A stretch of DNA of 64,000 nucleotides, taken from positions 34,919,850-34,983,849 of the forward strand of contig NC_084609.1 of the NCBI RefSeq assembly GCF_033807715.1. The letters are read 5' to 3'. Made by a program: the position numbers and the translations under genes. The stretch comes from Cololabis saira. Lineage: Eukaryota > Chordata > Actinopteri > Beloniformes > Belonidae. This document shows, piece by piece, positions 10,130-22,503 of this stretch; within the stretch, counting starts at the first letter, position 1; every line of letters begins with the position of its first letter. Below the pieces are notes generated by a model. The model had not been told where the DNA came from. It did no database searches and worked only from the letters and a program-made list of their open reading frames with translations.

Positions 10130-11290
10130 ATGAAGACTGCAGGCTTCTTCCTGAGGTTTGCTACAGTCTTGGTTGGCAGCAACTGTTTCCAGCTGGTTCT
10201 AGAAGTTTCTGATGTTGTGTTCTTGTTTTTCAGGGTTTCCCTCTGTGTGTTGTTGATTGTGGAGTCATGTGGGATGTATTTGAAGGGTAGGCTATGGTTT
10301 GCTGAAGACATGGCATGTGTAGTTGTATCACACTCAGCTTAAATCTTCTGTTTTCTGTCCCCAGGATCAAAATCTCACCAACAGAGTGGTGGTGGCAGCG
10401 GTGCTGGTGGCAACTTTGCCTCCTACCAGGGAGCACCCACAGGTCACTCAGCACCAGTACTCTACAGTGCCCCTAGACTGGTATCTGCACCAGTATTTGT
10501 CCAAAACCCTAACCCCCCTCAGCTTGTTGGCTACACAACTCCAGTAGGGAGCAGCCTGGACTCGGCTGCACCTGCTGTGGGATACTATGTCGGTACTGGG
10601 TCTGCTGTGCCCCTTCAGGCAGGAGCTGTTGGTACTGGGTCACTTGTGCCCCTTCAGGCAGGAGCTGTCGGTACTGGGTCTGCTGTTCCCCTTCAGCCTG
10701 GCTATGTTGTCTCTGGTTCTTCTGTACCCTTTCAATCAGGATCTGTTGGTTCAGGGCTGACTGGAGCAGGTCAGTCTTGTCTGATGCATGGTACTAGTCT
10801 TGTGGTTGGGTACTGTATCCTGACTCTTTTCTCCACAGAAACCGAGTGGGCTGTTCCTCCCCAAAGCTTGACTGAAGCAGCAGATGATGCCCAGACCATG
10901 GATGCCAGTGACTTTCTCCCATCACCACCACCTGAACCTAGATTCCAGGCAGGAGAAGCTGCCAGTGTTATGAGGGAAGCTGAACTTGGCAACTTCCAGC
11001 GGCAGACGGAAGAATTTGGCTATCCAGCTGACCAACTGGGCCAAGGACAGCAGGGATTCACAAGTGTGGTGGTTCCCCAGTTTGGTGTGGGTGGTTTCTC
11101 GGCTTCCCCCAATCCAGACTTTGACTTCAAACTCCTGTATGGCCTGTACCCTCCTGGCACCCAGACTACCTTCAGCCAGCACCATGAGAAGGGCAAAGAC
11201 TACTCACAGGCCGTCCACTACTTGACAGAGCATGCTTCTGACGACCATGGTTCTGTGCAGCAGAAAAAGGTCTTCCAAGCTGCCTCCTAG
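10130..11290 (+). CDS. Secreted repeat protein of unknown function, copy 1 (311 aa)
   Basis: Four exons with GT-AG junctions: 10130-10155, 10234-10286, 10365-10769 and 10839-11290. Phases match throughout and give 936 nt. Joining exons 1 and 2 creates a clear signal peptide (Met-Lys start, hydrophobic VSLCVLLIV core). The mature protein begins Ser/Gln/Gly-rich. It then has 13-residue repeats of the form VGTGS(A/L)VPLQ(A/P)G(A/Y), three well matched and two degenerate here. The end is an acidic and amphipathic domain of about 135 residues rich in Gln, Phe and Tyr (FGYPADQLGQGQQG, LLYGLYPPGTQ) that ends FQAAS. It has no cysteine motif or transmembrane segment after the signal. I do not recognise the family. 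Secretion and a structural or matrix role are inference. It lacks three residues (PPL) present in the other copies. An AATAAA lies at 11371. Confidence 0.8.
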
Positions 11291-12120
11291 ACTTCTGCAG
11301 GAAATGCTTAGGTGTCTCAAGGCTGTAAGAAATATGTCCTCTGCATAAAAGATTCTGATCACCTTTGGCCAATAAAGATTACTCCCCACATCAATCTGTG
11401 TCCTGAAGGTCTGGCATTACAAGCCATATCCTGATGTTGGTAGCATTGCTGTGCAGTCTAAGCATGGATGCTGCTTAGACCTTCACTTGCAGAAGGTTGG
11501 TGGTTGCCAGAGCCTCCACATGGCCATGGTTCCTGGGGAAAGTGCTGTAGACCAATATGGGACTGCTTAGAATTATGACCACATTGCAGATAAAATGTAT
11601 TTTAAAAGGTGGTTGGTTTTGGGACGGGACTAAAAGAATCCTAGTTGCAAAGCTCACCTTTTGAAACTTGCACAGGTTTAGTCAAACGGGGAGTGGCTGA
11701 TGGCTGTAAGCCTGCAGGCAGATAGCTGCATGCCAAGAGTTTCACCAATACAGCAAACATTGCCACAGTACATGGCATACTACCACACTGGAGCATCACA
11801 AGTCTGAGCAGGCAATGGTTCAAATGTTCATGACAGGGGCTTCTCCACAAGGCTATGCAACATTTTAAACAATTTTGCTGGTTTTTGGGAAACTGATTTA
11901 AAGCTACAAAATTTGCTCGACTGAAAGCCCTTATCGGGGCAGGAATGGGAAAAAAGGCATGTAAAAAAATTGATTTCTGGTCTCCTGGATTGTGGATTAT
12001 CTCGCCGAGAGACCAGGTTTTTGAGGCTCAACGGCTGCACATCAGACACCATGTTCCGCAGCGCAGTGGAAAAAAAACTCCACCAGGACCTGCTGCTGAG
12101 CGTAACCATCCATGGCTGCT
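11291..12120 (+). other. 3' flank shared by all three secreted genes
   Basis: Contains the polyadenylation signal AATAAA (11371-11376) and then about 750 bp that recur after gene 2 (38842-39720) and gene 3 (53399-54090). Short stretches read as protein-like in one frame (for example near 11420-11560), but stops are frequent and differ between copies. It may be an old pseudogene or extra exon. I cannot identify it. Confidence 0.5.
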
Positions 12121-12539
12121 GTTGGTGGCAAGTCTGTGGAAGGAGATGAAAACCCCCCCAAAAGTAGGTTTTTATATGAATTTATTATATTTTTATATGC
12201 TTATTGTATGATTAAATATGGCTCGTTACTCTTTCACCTTTGAAGCTTTGTCTCATTCCTTGTTAAATTATTGCTCAGAAAAAACAAGATACACAGATTG
12301 AGAGCACTGTTTTAATTTATTTTGTAAACAATTACACTTGATTCTTTTTTTTTTGGCAGTTTGATTATCCAGTTAAATTGTTAGATTGTTAAATATATGA
12401 CTGGAACAGATAACGTCACATTGAAAAAACTTCAGGGAATACCTTTATTTCTAAAGAAATAACTGAAGTAGCCAAAACACAAAGGACATTTAGGAAGGCG
12501 ATAAACCCAAACGACCAGAATGACTTAAATCCAGGCTGC
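12121..12539. other. AT-rich spacer, nothing recognised
   Basis: About 420 bp of AT-rich sequence with T runs between the shared 3' flank and the L2 remnant. No ORF, repeat or RNA motif could be supported. Confidence 0.5.
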
Positions 12540-13443
12540 TCCCTTTCACCTGTGGCGTCCCACAGGGGTCGGTCCTCGGCCCAATCCTTTTTATTACCTA
12601 CCTGCTCCCACTTGGTCGTGTCATCAGCAGACATGGGATATCCTTCCATTGATGCTGATGACACGCAACTCTACATAAGAACTGCCCCCACTCCCTCTGC
12701 AGCCCTGTCATCTCTCACCATCTGTCTTTAGGAGATAAAGGCATGGATGAGTAACAACTTCCTTCAGTTGAACAGTAACAAAACTGAGGCGCCCTTTCTT
12801 AGCACCACATCAAATCCAGACTTCATCCATATCCCAACTCACCTTCAACGGCCTGGTCATCCGTCTATCCAACTCAGTCACAAATATGCGGGTTCGATTT
12901 GACCCCCACCTCACTTTCAACAACCACATACAACAACTATGCAAAACGTCATTCTACCACCTCCGGAACATCTCCAAACTCCCCCATCTAACCCTACCAG
13001 ATGCAGAGAAACTGGTACATGCCTTTATCTCCTCAAGGCTGGACAACTGCAACAGACTCTTTTTCGGGATCCCTGGCAAGAACATCCAGAGGCTGCAATA
13101 TGTTCAGAACAGCTGCTGCCAGGGTCCTGATGAGAGTCCGGAAATATGAACACATCACTCCCATTCTTCACACGCTGCACTGGCTCCCTGTCTCCTCCCG
13201 GATCAACTACAAAATCATGCTACTCACCCACAAATGCATCAATGGACACGCACCACCATATCTAGAAGACCTCATCACTCCACAAACCTCCACCCGTTCC
13301 CTCAGATCTACAGGCAGCTGCTCCTCCGAGTCCCAAAAACCAGACTCCGCACCATGGGAGACCGAGCCTTCTGCTCATCAGCACCAGCCTGTGGAACAGT
13401 CTCTCCGCCCAGTTGAGGGCTCCACAGAACTTGGACAATTTTA
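12540..13443 (+). pseudogene. L2-like RT remnant
   Basis: Reads [13 protein letters not shown] at about 12551 and a displaced ADDTQLYI, then FDPHLTFNNHIQQLC, DAEKLVHAFISSRLDNCN, LHWLPV and PLEQSL-like blocks in shifting frames. These are the YADD-to-C-terminal parts of an L2 reverse transcriptase. Several frameshifts and an internal deletion make it non-functional. It runs directly into the L2-type tail that forms part of the tRNA array unit, so it may be the best surviving record of the LINE that seeded the unit. A shorter relative lies at 54099-54264. Confidence 0.75.
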
Positions 13444-13675
13444 AAACAGGCCTAAAAACATCATGCGATTGATCCCTGGAAAGCACCTAGCTTGTATTGT
13501 ATAGTTGCTATAGTATATAAACAAAATGTAGCTTACAGGTAATGCTACTGAGCATCTTAGGTTATTGGAAGCAAAGACAGCATCCGGCCATGTTGGGATA
13601 TCACCACCACATAGTAACTCCAAGGAACACCTCAAAGCACAGGAGAAGCAAGCTTTGCTTATCCTGCCTTAAGAA
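13444..13675. repeat. Truncated tRNA-array unit lacking the tRNA
   Basis: Matches the 3' side of the 866-bp unit, from CTGGAAAGCACCTAGC to CACAGGAGAAGCAAGC, and stops one base short of where the tRNA-Ser gene should begin. The retroviral sequence follows. Confidence 0.85.
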
Positions 13676-14724
13676 TTTGACTCGCTCTTCTAAAAAGGTT
13701 TAATATCTCGGATAACATTAAAGAGAGAAATGGCCAGAGCGCCATGGTTGGTCTGAGTACCAATAAAAAGATAGTCCAGGGGGACTATTCTTATGCATAT
13801 GCAGGACGTGGGGTCCGTAAGTGTTGGAACACTGATATATTTGTGAGAAATAGACATACTGTATGTAGAGGAACCTTTTTTTTATTTTATAAGTGGGGAT
13901 GACACGCTCTCCCAAATGAGGTATATTTCATTTCTGCAAGAATCGACTCGCTCTTCTTTGCATCAACAGGAATGATTTTTATGCTCAAGTAGACTGATAG
14001 TTGGAAAGTTTTTGGGAAGTTTTTCAGTTCTTTAAATACATGTATGGTAATCACGGTACCGATAGTTTTATTTGTTAGTTTTGTTTGTTACTTAGTTAGT
14101 ATTAAATATTGTTAAAATAACTAAAAAGCACTTCAAACTCCCTCAGATTTTTGGAGGGATGAAAGTAGACGCCTTAATGCAGAATCCCAAATAGCTTCGC
14201 TTACTGATCAAAATAAAAAAGCTGATGGCTCTACTAGAAGGATTTAAAAACACAACGCAGACAAAAATGAAATTAGAGAACCAGTTAAATGATAAAATCA
14301 AAACCTTTATCCGGTGAAACTGATTAAAGAACCAAATGACGATGACACTTCTGATGACGAATGGATTTTACAAAAATCCAAGATCTGTTGCCTACAAAAT
14401 TTGGAGCCAAATAATAGTAAGAGATTTTAAATGAATAAACAAAAATGGCTAGAGGAAACAGCTGTTAAACTAACTTTGCCACATGATTTGAAAAGTAAAG
14501 TACATGATGCGCAAAGTACTTGATGCTTGTAGAATTCCCTTTAATCCCACAGCTGTTGCCAAAATCACACCGAGCAAGCTCAGACCTTTTATAATATTCA
14601 TTGCCTTAACAGTTCAAAGGGAAGTAGATGACAATCCCAGGGAACTTTATGCTAAAAATAATGTTGACAGCAAAAGAGAATTGTGGTCTGTCACGAGATC
14701 AGATTGATGGATTTCCTCCAGGGT

Positions 14725-14781
<57 letters not shown>

Positions 14782-14990
14782 CTAATATTTGCTAATTGCC
14801 CTCAACAAAGGGTAGGGCTGGATAACGCAATGAAAAAGGAAGAAAATGGGAACGGCTCCCATTGTGGTGAGCCAAATCAGAGCATCCCAATTTACATAAT
14901 CTTATCCTGCCTATGGTAACTTAATAATTTAATTGCATGGAAATCTGTCTGTGAGCCAACTATAACGTCTCTGAATGCATGTAAAACTAA
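13676..14990 (+). mobile_element. Degenerate endogenous retrovirus, left part (possible gag)
   Basis: AT-rich sequence with broken frames rich in charged residues near 14150-14400 and 14504-14707. It sits upstream of, and collinear with, clear pol and env remains at 22504-24545. Assignment to gag rests on position and composition only. A TA dinucleotide run lies at 14729-14778. There is no recognisable 5' LTR or primer-binding site. The provirus is interrupted by the nested hAT elements 14999-22495. Confidence 0.4.
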
Positions 14991-15857
14991 TCTCTAACTA
15001 GAGGTGTCAAGTAACGAAGTACAAATACCTCATTACCTTACTTAAGTAGAAATTTTGGTTGTGTATGCTTCACTGGAGTAATTATTTTTCAGATGGTTTT
15101 ATTTTTGCTCCTTACATTTTCACGCAGTTATCTGTGACTTTTACTCCTTACATTTTAAAAACAGCCTTACTCTATTTCATTTCGGCCTTTAAAAAACTAT
15201 CCAGTTAAATTGTGCCATCCGGATAGAGTGAATTTGGTTGTGGTTGGATGAGAAGTATAAACATAATTGGTTTGTACGTGTCTGCTCTCTGAAACACATG
15301 TTAATGCTCAATAATGCACATATATGGTTCTTTAATATATTTGCATTATACTAATATGCATTCATTTTCAATGGCTTTTAGCCTTAATGGGTTTTCCCCG
15401 CTTATATTACTTTTACTTTTATACTTTAAGTACTTTTGAAACCAGTACTTTATACTTTTACTTGAGAAATTTTTTTTGAGTTGATACTTCAACTTCTACA
15501 GGAGTATTTTTGAACTCTAATATCCAGGGCCGCCCCTGCCTACACGCAGATCACGCACAGTGCGTAGGGCCCCGCGATCCGATTTTGCGCAAAGGATTTA
15601 TTTTATTTATTTATTTTTTTTATTTTAATTTTTTTTTTTTTTTGCGCAATGGATGCGAATATGCACAGCCGTGGTGCGCGCTACTAGATCAGCTGTCAGC
15701 GCGAGGCAGGAGAAGAGGGAGAAGAAGAGACCTTTTTTTTTTTTTGTAATCTGACACCGCACGCGCCGTCACTGCAATGATTGACAGCAATCGATCTGAC
15801 CAATCACTGGTCAGATGCGCTGCAGGCACTTGTCAAGCAGCTGCAGGTGAAGACGTG

Positions 15858-18800
15858 ATGGCTTCGAAAAGAACCTACGAGTCAGGCGCGAGCAAGAGGA
15901 AAAAAAAAGCAAAACACGAGGAAACTCGTGCTTCTCTCGAAGGTGGGTATTTGTTGAAGTTAGTGCTCCAGCACTAGTAAAAATGTAAAACTTTGTGGCA
16001 TAAGCAAGCACTAATCCTCCATGCTCAGCACTGCTGCTGCTGCAGGTAGGAGGAGAGATGCTGCTAGCCTCCAGTAGATGTGGACTGTGGTCTGGAGATG
16101 AAAGTAATTTTCCAGCGGCCCCTTACCATTTATTAAATGTCTTGTTAACACCTTTGTCTGCATATGCATTCACCTCTGTTGAAAGGCAGTGGTAAATTTA
16201 TCAGTTGTTGGTCGTATTTTCGGCTAAACTTTATAATCTATTTTATCACCACACAAGGATTTGGCTAATTATTTTAAATGGGTGTAAAATGTCACCATCT
16301 GTTGGTGAATTTAATCTATGACAGGCAGTTTTGGAGGAGATATTAGAGATAAATATAGATAGAAATGAGTGTATTTGATACTTCAGTTGACAGAAGGAAC
16401 TAAATTTGAATGAAGCTACATTTTGAAATGTCAGTCAGTTTGGTACTGAATTAGTATGTTTTATTATATATTATATTATTATATATTTATTAGGATTGTA
16501 GTTGTAGCCTATATAATAATAACACTGCTAATAATATTTGATGATAATAATGACAATAATAGTAATAATTAAAGCTGCAAGCAGCGATGAACGGGCCCTC
16601 GCATTCACGGCCACCGCCCCCCATAAGCATATAAGAAATGACACCACCCACGACTTCCTACGTCAAACCATTCAAAAGTTATCGCAGAAAAAAGGGACAA
16701 CCAATCAGAAGAAGGGGCGGGGCTAATTCAGGCCAATGAAGGTCAAGGACTCATTACAGAGTCCCATGACACCACCCACGACTTCCTAGGTCAAACCATT
16801 AAAAGGTTATAGCAGAAAAAAGGGACAACCAATCAGAAGAAGGGGCGGGGCTAATTCAGGCCAATGAAGGTCAAGGACTCCATAAAGAATCTGATGACAC
16901 CACCCACAACTTCCTATGTCAAACCATTCAAAAGTTATGGCAGAGAAAAGTATTCTAGGGGGCGCTTTTGAGCCGTTAGGCCACGCCCATTAATGCAAAC
17001 CATGAAATATCAAATGTATTGCCAAGTGTGGCTTGCATGCAAAATTTGGTGACTTTTGGAGAACTATCAAATATGGACCAATCAGATTTCAAAATGGCCG
17101 ACTTCCTGTTCGGTTTCGGCCATGACTCCAAGAGACTTTTATTTAAGTTGTGACATGATACAGGTGTGTAGCGATTTTCGTGCATGTACGTCAAACCGTA
17201 TTGTGGGGCTTGAGGCACAAAGTTTTCCGGGGGGCGCTGTTGAGCCATTTTGCCACGGCCATTAATATAAACCATGAAATATCAAATTTACCACCAGGCC
17301 TGGCTTGCATGCCAAATTTGGTGCCTTTTGGGGAACTATCAAATATGGACCAATCAGATGAAGGGGGGGGGCGCTTTTTGGTGTCTAGCGTCGCCACGGT
17401 AACACTTTTGAAAGAGAAAAGTAATGCGCGTAGTCGCAGGATGGAGACGCACATTTTGATGTATAACACACCTGGGTGCACGTTACGGTTTGGGCCGTAT
17501 TAATTCTCGAAGGAATGGCATATATTGCTCCAAAATTACGTGATTAATTCAGAATGTTCAAATTGGCCGACTTCCTGTTCGGTTTCGGCCATGGCGCCAA
17601 GAGACTTTTCTTTAAGTTGCGACATGATACAGGTGTGTACCGATTTTCGTTCATGTACGTCAAACCGTATTATGGGGCTTGAGGCACAAAGTTTTTTCTG
17701 TCTGAACCAATCAGATGAAGGGTCGGCGCGCTTTTTGGCGTCTAGCATCGCCACGGTAACACTTTTGAAAGAGAAAAGTAATGCGTGGTGTCGGAGGATG
17801 GAGACACACATTTTGATGTATAACACACCTTGGTGCACGTTACGGTTCGGGCCGTATTAACTGCCGAAGGAATGGCATGAATTTCGCCAAAAAGACACGA
17901 TTAATTCGAAATGGCCGACATCCTGTTCGGTTTCGGGCATGACTCCAAGAGACTTTTCTTTAAGTTGTGACATGATACAGGGATGTACCGATTTTCGTGC
18001 ATGTAAGTCAAACCGTATCGTGGGGCTTGAGGCACAAAGTTTTCAAGGGGGCGCTGTTGAGCCATTTTGCCACGCCCAATAATGCAAAGCATTAAATATC
18101 AAATTTTTCGCCAGGCCTGGCTTGGGTGCAAAATATGGTGACTTTTTTGGCACGTTTAGGGTGGCAAAAAGGCCTTCCTTTTGTCAGAACAATAAGAAGA
18201 AGAAGAATAATTCCTACAGATACAATAGGGCCTTCGCACTGCAAGTGCTCGGGCCCTAATAAATAGCAATAGCAATAGTTTTTTTTAATTAATATTAGTA
18301 TGAGTATAGAAGTAGTAGTACTGCCAGTATTAGTGGTTGTAGTTTGCATTATAACCGATTATAGTAGATACTAGGTCATGCTCTTCTCCAACAGCAAGCA
18401 GGCGTCAGCGGCACTTCCTGGCATTGTGTCTCGTCAGGGTACACCTATTGAGATTGTGTCAAACTACAAATATCTTGGCGTTGTTCTTGACGACACTCTC
18501 ACCTTCCAACTTCACATCAATATGCTCTTGAAGAAACTGAAGTTGAAACTGAGCTTTTTCTTCAGAAACAAGTCCTGCTTTTCAGCTCTTGCTAGGAAAC
18601 GGCTGGTTACTGTCACCTTCTTGCCTCTTTTGGACTATGGTGATGTCCTCTACATGAATGCATCTGCAAGCTGTCTCCAACTTCTGGATGCTGCGTACCA
18701 TGGAGCGCTGCGCTTCATGTAAACCACTTACACACCATTGTGTGCTTTACTGTCTGGTTAACTGGCCATCTCTTTCCATCCGCCGAACCCTCCACTGGTA

Positions 18801-21800
18801 CACTCTCATTTACAAATCCATTCTTGGTCTGCTCCCACCCTACCTCTCTGTCTACTTTTCACGCAAGCAATCCAGATACGCTCTCCGTACGCAGGATATC
18901 ATTACTTACTCCATCCCCTTGGTCCGCACAGAGAAAGGCAAAAGGGCGTTCTCTTTTGCAGCCCCGTCCGCTTGGAACTCCTTGCAACAGAGTCTGAAGT
19001 TGACGAACCTGATTCCCCTTGCTAGTTTTAAGCTTTTGCTTAGAGACATGGAGAGTGCATCTTTATCTTGTACTTGCACTAGATGACCTCTGCCGCAGCT
19101 AAGCATTTAAAGCACATAAGCTAGTCTGTGTTCTACAAGTTTTATTTTTGTCTGGGGCTAGTGTACTAACCTGATATCTCTATTTTCCAGCTATTTAACG
19201 GTTATAGTGTATTGTCATTTCCACTCTGCATCAGTTTCAAGTGTTATGTCCTGTCATATCTTGTCATGTCTCATTTTTATGTTTTATGCAACTGTGTGGA
19301 TGTGAACAGGTCACACTTGAAAATGAGTCTTCGGACTCAAGTGTTTTATCTGTATAAATAAAGGATAAATTAAAAAAAAATACTACTAATATAGTATACA
19401 TATATTAGTATTATATTTGTAACAGTTTTAAATCAGTGATTATTATTTGTTGTTGTAGCATTTGCATTAATTGCGTTTTAATCTTTTTCAGACTAGTATT
19501 TACTTGAATTTCATTCTGTAGTTTACCATTAAGAACAGAAAATATCTTCATGATCTGCTTGTATGATGGATTTCTTGTCTGAATTTCTTGTCATAACAGG
19601 GTCAATGCTGAAATTTGTGACCAAAGGAGACTCAGGGACAGCATCAGCAGCAGACACAGAGGAAGCACCCAGTGATGCAGGGCCATCAAGCTGCACGACA
19701 GGTACTGATGCAGCAGCACCAAGTGCATCACCAGGGCCATCAAGCAGCACAACTACAGATACTGATGCAGCAGCACCAAGTGCATCACCAGGACCATCAA
19801 GCAGCTTCTCTTCAGCCACAGATACTACCATCACTACTCCAAGTGCACAACCAGTTGATCCTGCTCTTTGGCCAGCACACTTACCAGATGCCGAACGGGT
19901 TGAATTTGTGCGCAGAGGGCCTTTTAGGGTTGTGTCAGATTTCACTTTCCCTAAGACAGATGGAAGAGGTTTTCACAGTGCACTGTCCTACCGGTCACTT
20001 GCAAATGGAGACAAGCTAACAAGAAGTTGGCTTGTGTATTCAAAGCACAACAACTCTGTGTTTTGTTTTGCTTGCAAACTTTTTAGTGCCCAAGATATAA
20101 AGTTGACTACCCGGGGACATAATGATTGGTCTAATATTAATGCTGCTCTCAAGAGTCATGATAATAACCAAGAACACACAAAGTCAATGCTCAAATGGAG
20201 GGAACTTGAGCTTCGTCTGAGGAACGGCCAGACGATTGACCAGCAGGAACTGACTCTACTAGAGGAAGAGAGGAAAATATGGAGAAAAGTCCTCGCACGT
20301 CTCATTGGTATCACCCTGTCACTTGCATCAAGAAATCTGGCTTTCAGGGGCACTTCACAACACCTTTATGAGCCAGAAAATGGCAACTTCCTGAAGGAAG
20401 TTGAGCTGCTTGCCAAGTTCGATCCTGTGATGGAAAATCACCTTATGAGAATAAGAGATGACAACACCCGCACTCACTATATCGGACCGACAATACAAAA
20501 TGAACTAATACAGACAGTTGGTGACAAAGTCCAGCAAAACATTGTCTCCTGTGTGCAAGCAGCAAAATATTATTCCATTATCCTTGACTGCACCCCTGAT
20601 GTAAGTCACAAAGAACAAATGTCAGTTGTACTGCGCAGTGTGACATTGAACCCCAAGCCAGAAGTGAAGGAATACTTCTTGGGCTATTTGGTAGTTGAGG
20701 AAACTACTGGCCTGAACCTATCAAATGTAATACTGGACAAACTGGAAGAGCTGCATATTCCCTTTGAAAATTGCAGGGGACAGGCCTATGACAATGGGGC
20801 AAACATGAAAGGAAAGAAGCAGGGTGTACAAGCAAGATTGCTCAACAAAAACCCAAGAGCCCTCTTTGTGCCTTGTGGTGCACATACCATGAATCTTGTT
20901 ATTGCAGATTCAGCAAAGTCCTCCAAGGATGCTGTGGGTTATTTTGGCTATTTACAGAAGCTCTTTACTTTTTTCTCAGGAGCCACACAAAGATGGAGCA
21001 TCTTGACAAAGCATGTAAACGTGACACTGAAGTCCTGGAGTGATGTTAGATGGGAAAGCAGACTTCAGAGCATTGCAGCTGTCAGACACCAAACCAAAGA
21101 AATCCGGGATGCTCTCCTTGAGGCAAGGCAAACTGTTAATGATCCAGTTGCAAAAGTAGAGGCCCAGGCTCTGGCAGAGGAAGTGGCTTCCTACAGGTTT
21201 TTGATCTGCTCCATTGTGTGGTTTGACATTCTGACCACCACCAACCAGGTGAACAAGCTGCTTCAGTCAAGTTCAATGCAACTTGACATTGCTGTAAAAC
21301 TCATTGAACAAGCAAAAACCTCTCTCTCTGAGTACAGAAAGACTGGGTTTGCTGATGCTCAGTCAACCGCCAAGGAACTCTGCGAGGGCCTTAACATAGA
21401 GCAGGAACTCAAGAAGAAGAGACTGAGGAGTACCAAAAGGCATTTTGCCTATGAAGCTGCAGATGAGCCCATGGATGATGCTTTGAAGAAGCTTGAGGTG
21501 GAATTTTTCAACACTGTTGTGGACTCTGCTGTCACATCACTGGAAGACAGATTTGAGACATTCACTCAGGTGAAGGAAAAATTTGGTGGCCTGCTTGATT
21601 TCAGCCAGCTTAAAGGGATGCCCAAAGACACCTTGCAGGAACACTGCACCAAGGTGGAGAAAACATTGACTGCAGCAGGAGAGTCTGACATTGATGGTGC
21701 AGAGATGGCCCAGGAAATCATGACCCTTCCAGAACTGCCAACACAAACAACTGCTCTGGAGATGCTGTCATTTCTCCATGAAAATCATTTGCAGGAACTG

Positions 21801-22040
21801 TATCCAAATCTCTGGATTGCCCTCCGCATTGCATTAACTCTCCCTGTCACAGTTGCCTCTGCTGAGCGAAGCTTTTCAAAACTGAAGCTCATTAAAACAT
21901 ACCTCCGCTCATCAATGGCACAAGAACGTTTAAGTGGCCTGGCTATCATAAGCATCAATTCAGAATTGGCGCAGCAGCTGTCATATGACGACCTCATTGA
22001 TGACTTTGCATCCAGAAAATGCAGACGTGTGCATCTGTAA
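15858..22040 (+). CDS. hAT transposase, TTF-zinc-finger/DUF4371 type (841 aa)
   Basis: Exon 1 is 15858-15942 and exon 2 is 19600-22040. The junction (CTCGAAG|GTGGG, CATAACAG|GG) keeps frame and gives 2526 nt. Exon 1 encodes a short Lys/Arg-rich nuclear signal (KRKKKAK). After an Ala/Ser/Thr-rich linker, exon 2 has a TTF-type zinc-finger region (FRVVSDFTFPK, SVFCFACKLF, RGHNDWSNI), then the DUF4371/RNase H-like core with YSIILDCTPD and QAYDNGANM carrying likely catalytic Asp residues. Further on come CGAHTMNLV and WSDVRWESR. The hAT dimerisation segment (SAERSFSKLKLIK) lies near the C terminus. It cuts and pastes the element. No stop or shift is seen. This family has also been domesticated in vertebrates (ZMYM-like), but TIRs and target duplications here show a transposon. 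Confidence 0.9.
16570..18262. repeat. Composite fish repeat with internal tandem units
   Basis: Begins AAAGCTGCAAGCAGCGATGA...GGGCCCTCGCA and ends GCACTGCAAGTGCTCGGGCCC, so both ends carry a GGGCCC element in inverted sense. Inside are three copies of a roughly 130-bp unit starting GACACCACCCACGACTTCC (16640-16960) and three of a longer unit starting GCCGACTTCCTGTTCGGTTTC (17098, 17567, about 17912). No lasting ORF. It lies in the transposase intron. I recognise the ends as common in fish genomes but cannot name the class. Confidence 0.6.
18370..19378 (+). pseudogene. 5'-truncated non-LTR retrotransposon, RT C-terminal part
   Basis: Reads NYKYLGVVLDDTLTF, RNKSCFSALARK and LLDYGDVLY in one frame to 18722, then continues in another frame with IYKSILGLLPPYL and the AF..AP.AWNSLQ block. 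The tail is ATAAATAAAGGATAAATTA followed by A's. The stop and shift make it a dead fragment. The likely flanking ATACTA duplication (about 18369, 19379) is weak. It inserted into the hAT intron. Confidence 0.7.
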
Positions 22041-22503
22041 AAGGCACACATGCTTGTTTTGCACTCTTTCAGTGCCTGAAAGACTCAATGGTCTGACTGT
22101 TAGTTTTTTGTAGACACAAGTTGAAGTTACTGTTAATATTTAATTGTTCTTTGTGACTCAGATTTATTTATTTTATTCAGTGTTAAGTTATTTTTCCTGC
22201 CTGTTCATTTACTTTGAAGTTACTTTTACATTTTACTCACTCTTTGTGAGTCCGCTTTATTTATTTTATTTATTTATTTAATTCAGTGTGAATTTAGGTT
22301 TATAATTTTGTTCTTTGTTCTTACTAATAAAGGTTGTCAAGTTCAATGGCATTTCATTATACTGTCGTTTTGTACCTGGGGGGGGGGGGGCCCGAAGAAA
22401 TCTTTCCGCTTAGGGCCCCATTTTGGTCAGGGACAGCCCTGCTAATATCTATACTTCTACCTGAGTAATGAATGTGAATACTTTTGACACCTCTGTCTTT
22501 AAC

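Larger units (their letters stand above)
15525..22441 (+). mobile_element. Autonomous hAT transposon with intact transposase
   Basis: Ends begin CAGGGC at 15525 and finish GCCCTG at 22441, with perfect 8-bp duplications CTAATATC (15517-15524, 22442-22449). Inside are a two-exon transposase gene and a 3.66 kb intron that has taken up other repeats (16570-18262, 18370-19378). A G run of at least 12 lies near 22380, close to the right end. Perfect duplications and an unbroken ORF suggest fairly recent insertion. Confidence 0.92.
14999..22495. mobile_element. hAT-type non-autonomous element enclosing a second hAT
   Basis: The left end TAGAGGTGTCAAGTAACG pairs with the right end ACTTTTGACACCTCTG. 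The flanking 8-bp duplications are TCTCTAAC (14991-14998) and TCTTTAAC (22496-22503), with one mismatch. Once the inner hAT is removed it is only about 0.6 kb and has no ORF. Eight-base duplications with such ends indicate hAT. It landed inside the retrovirus. Confidence 0.82.

Noticed and set aside
10100..10342. An 80-aa ORF at the start of secreted gene 1 (also 37428, 52186)
   Set aside because: It reads through intron 1 and part of intron 2; joining at the GT-AG sites gives the signal peptide instead.
11420..11570. Protein-like stretch in the shared 3' flank of the secreted genes
   Set aside because: Stops and shifts differ between copies and no family could be recognised; left as unidentified flank.
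15777..15977. Separate 66-aa gene before the hAT transposase
   Set aside because: Its second half is transposase exon 1 from the ATG at 15858; the upstream part lacks support.
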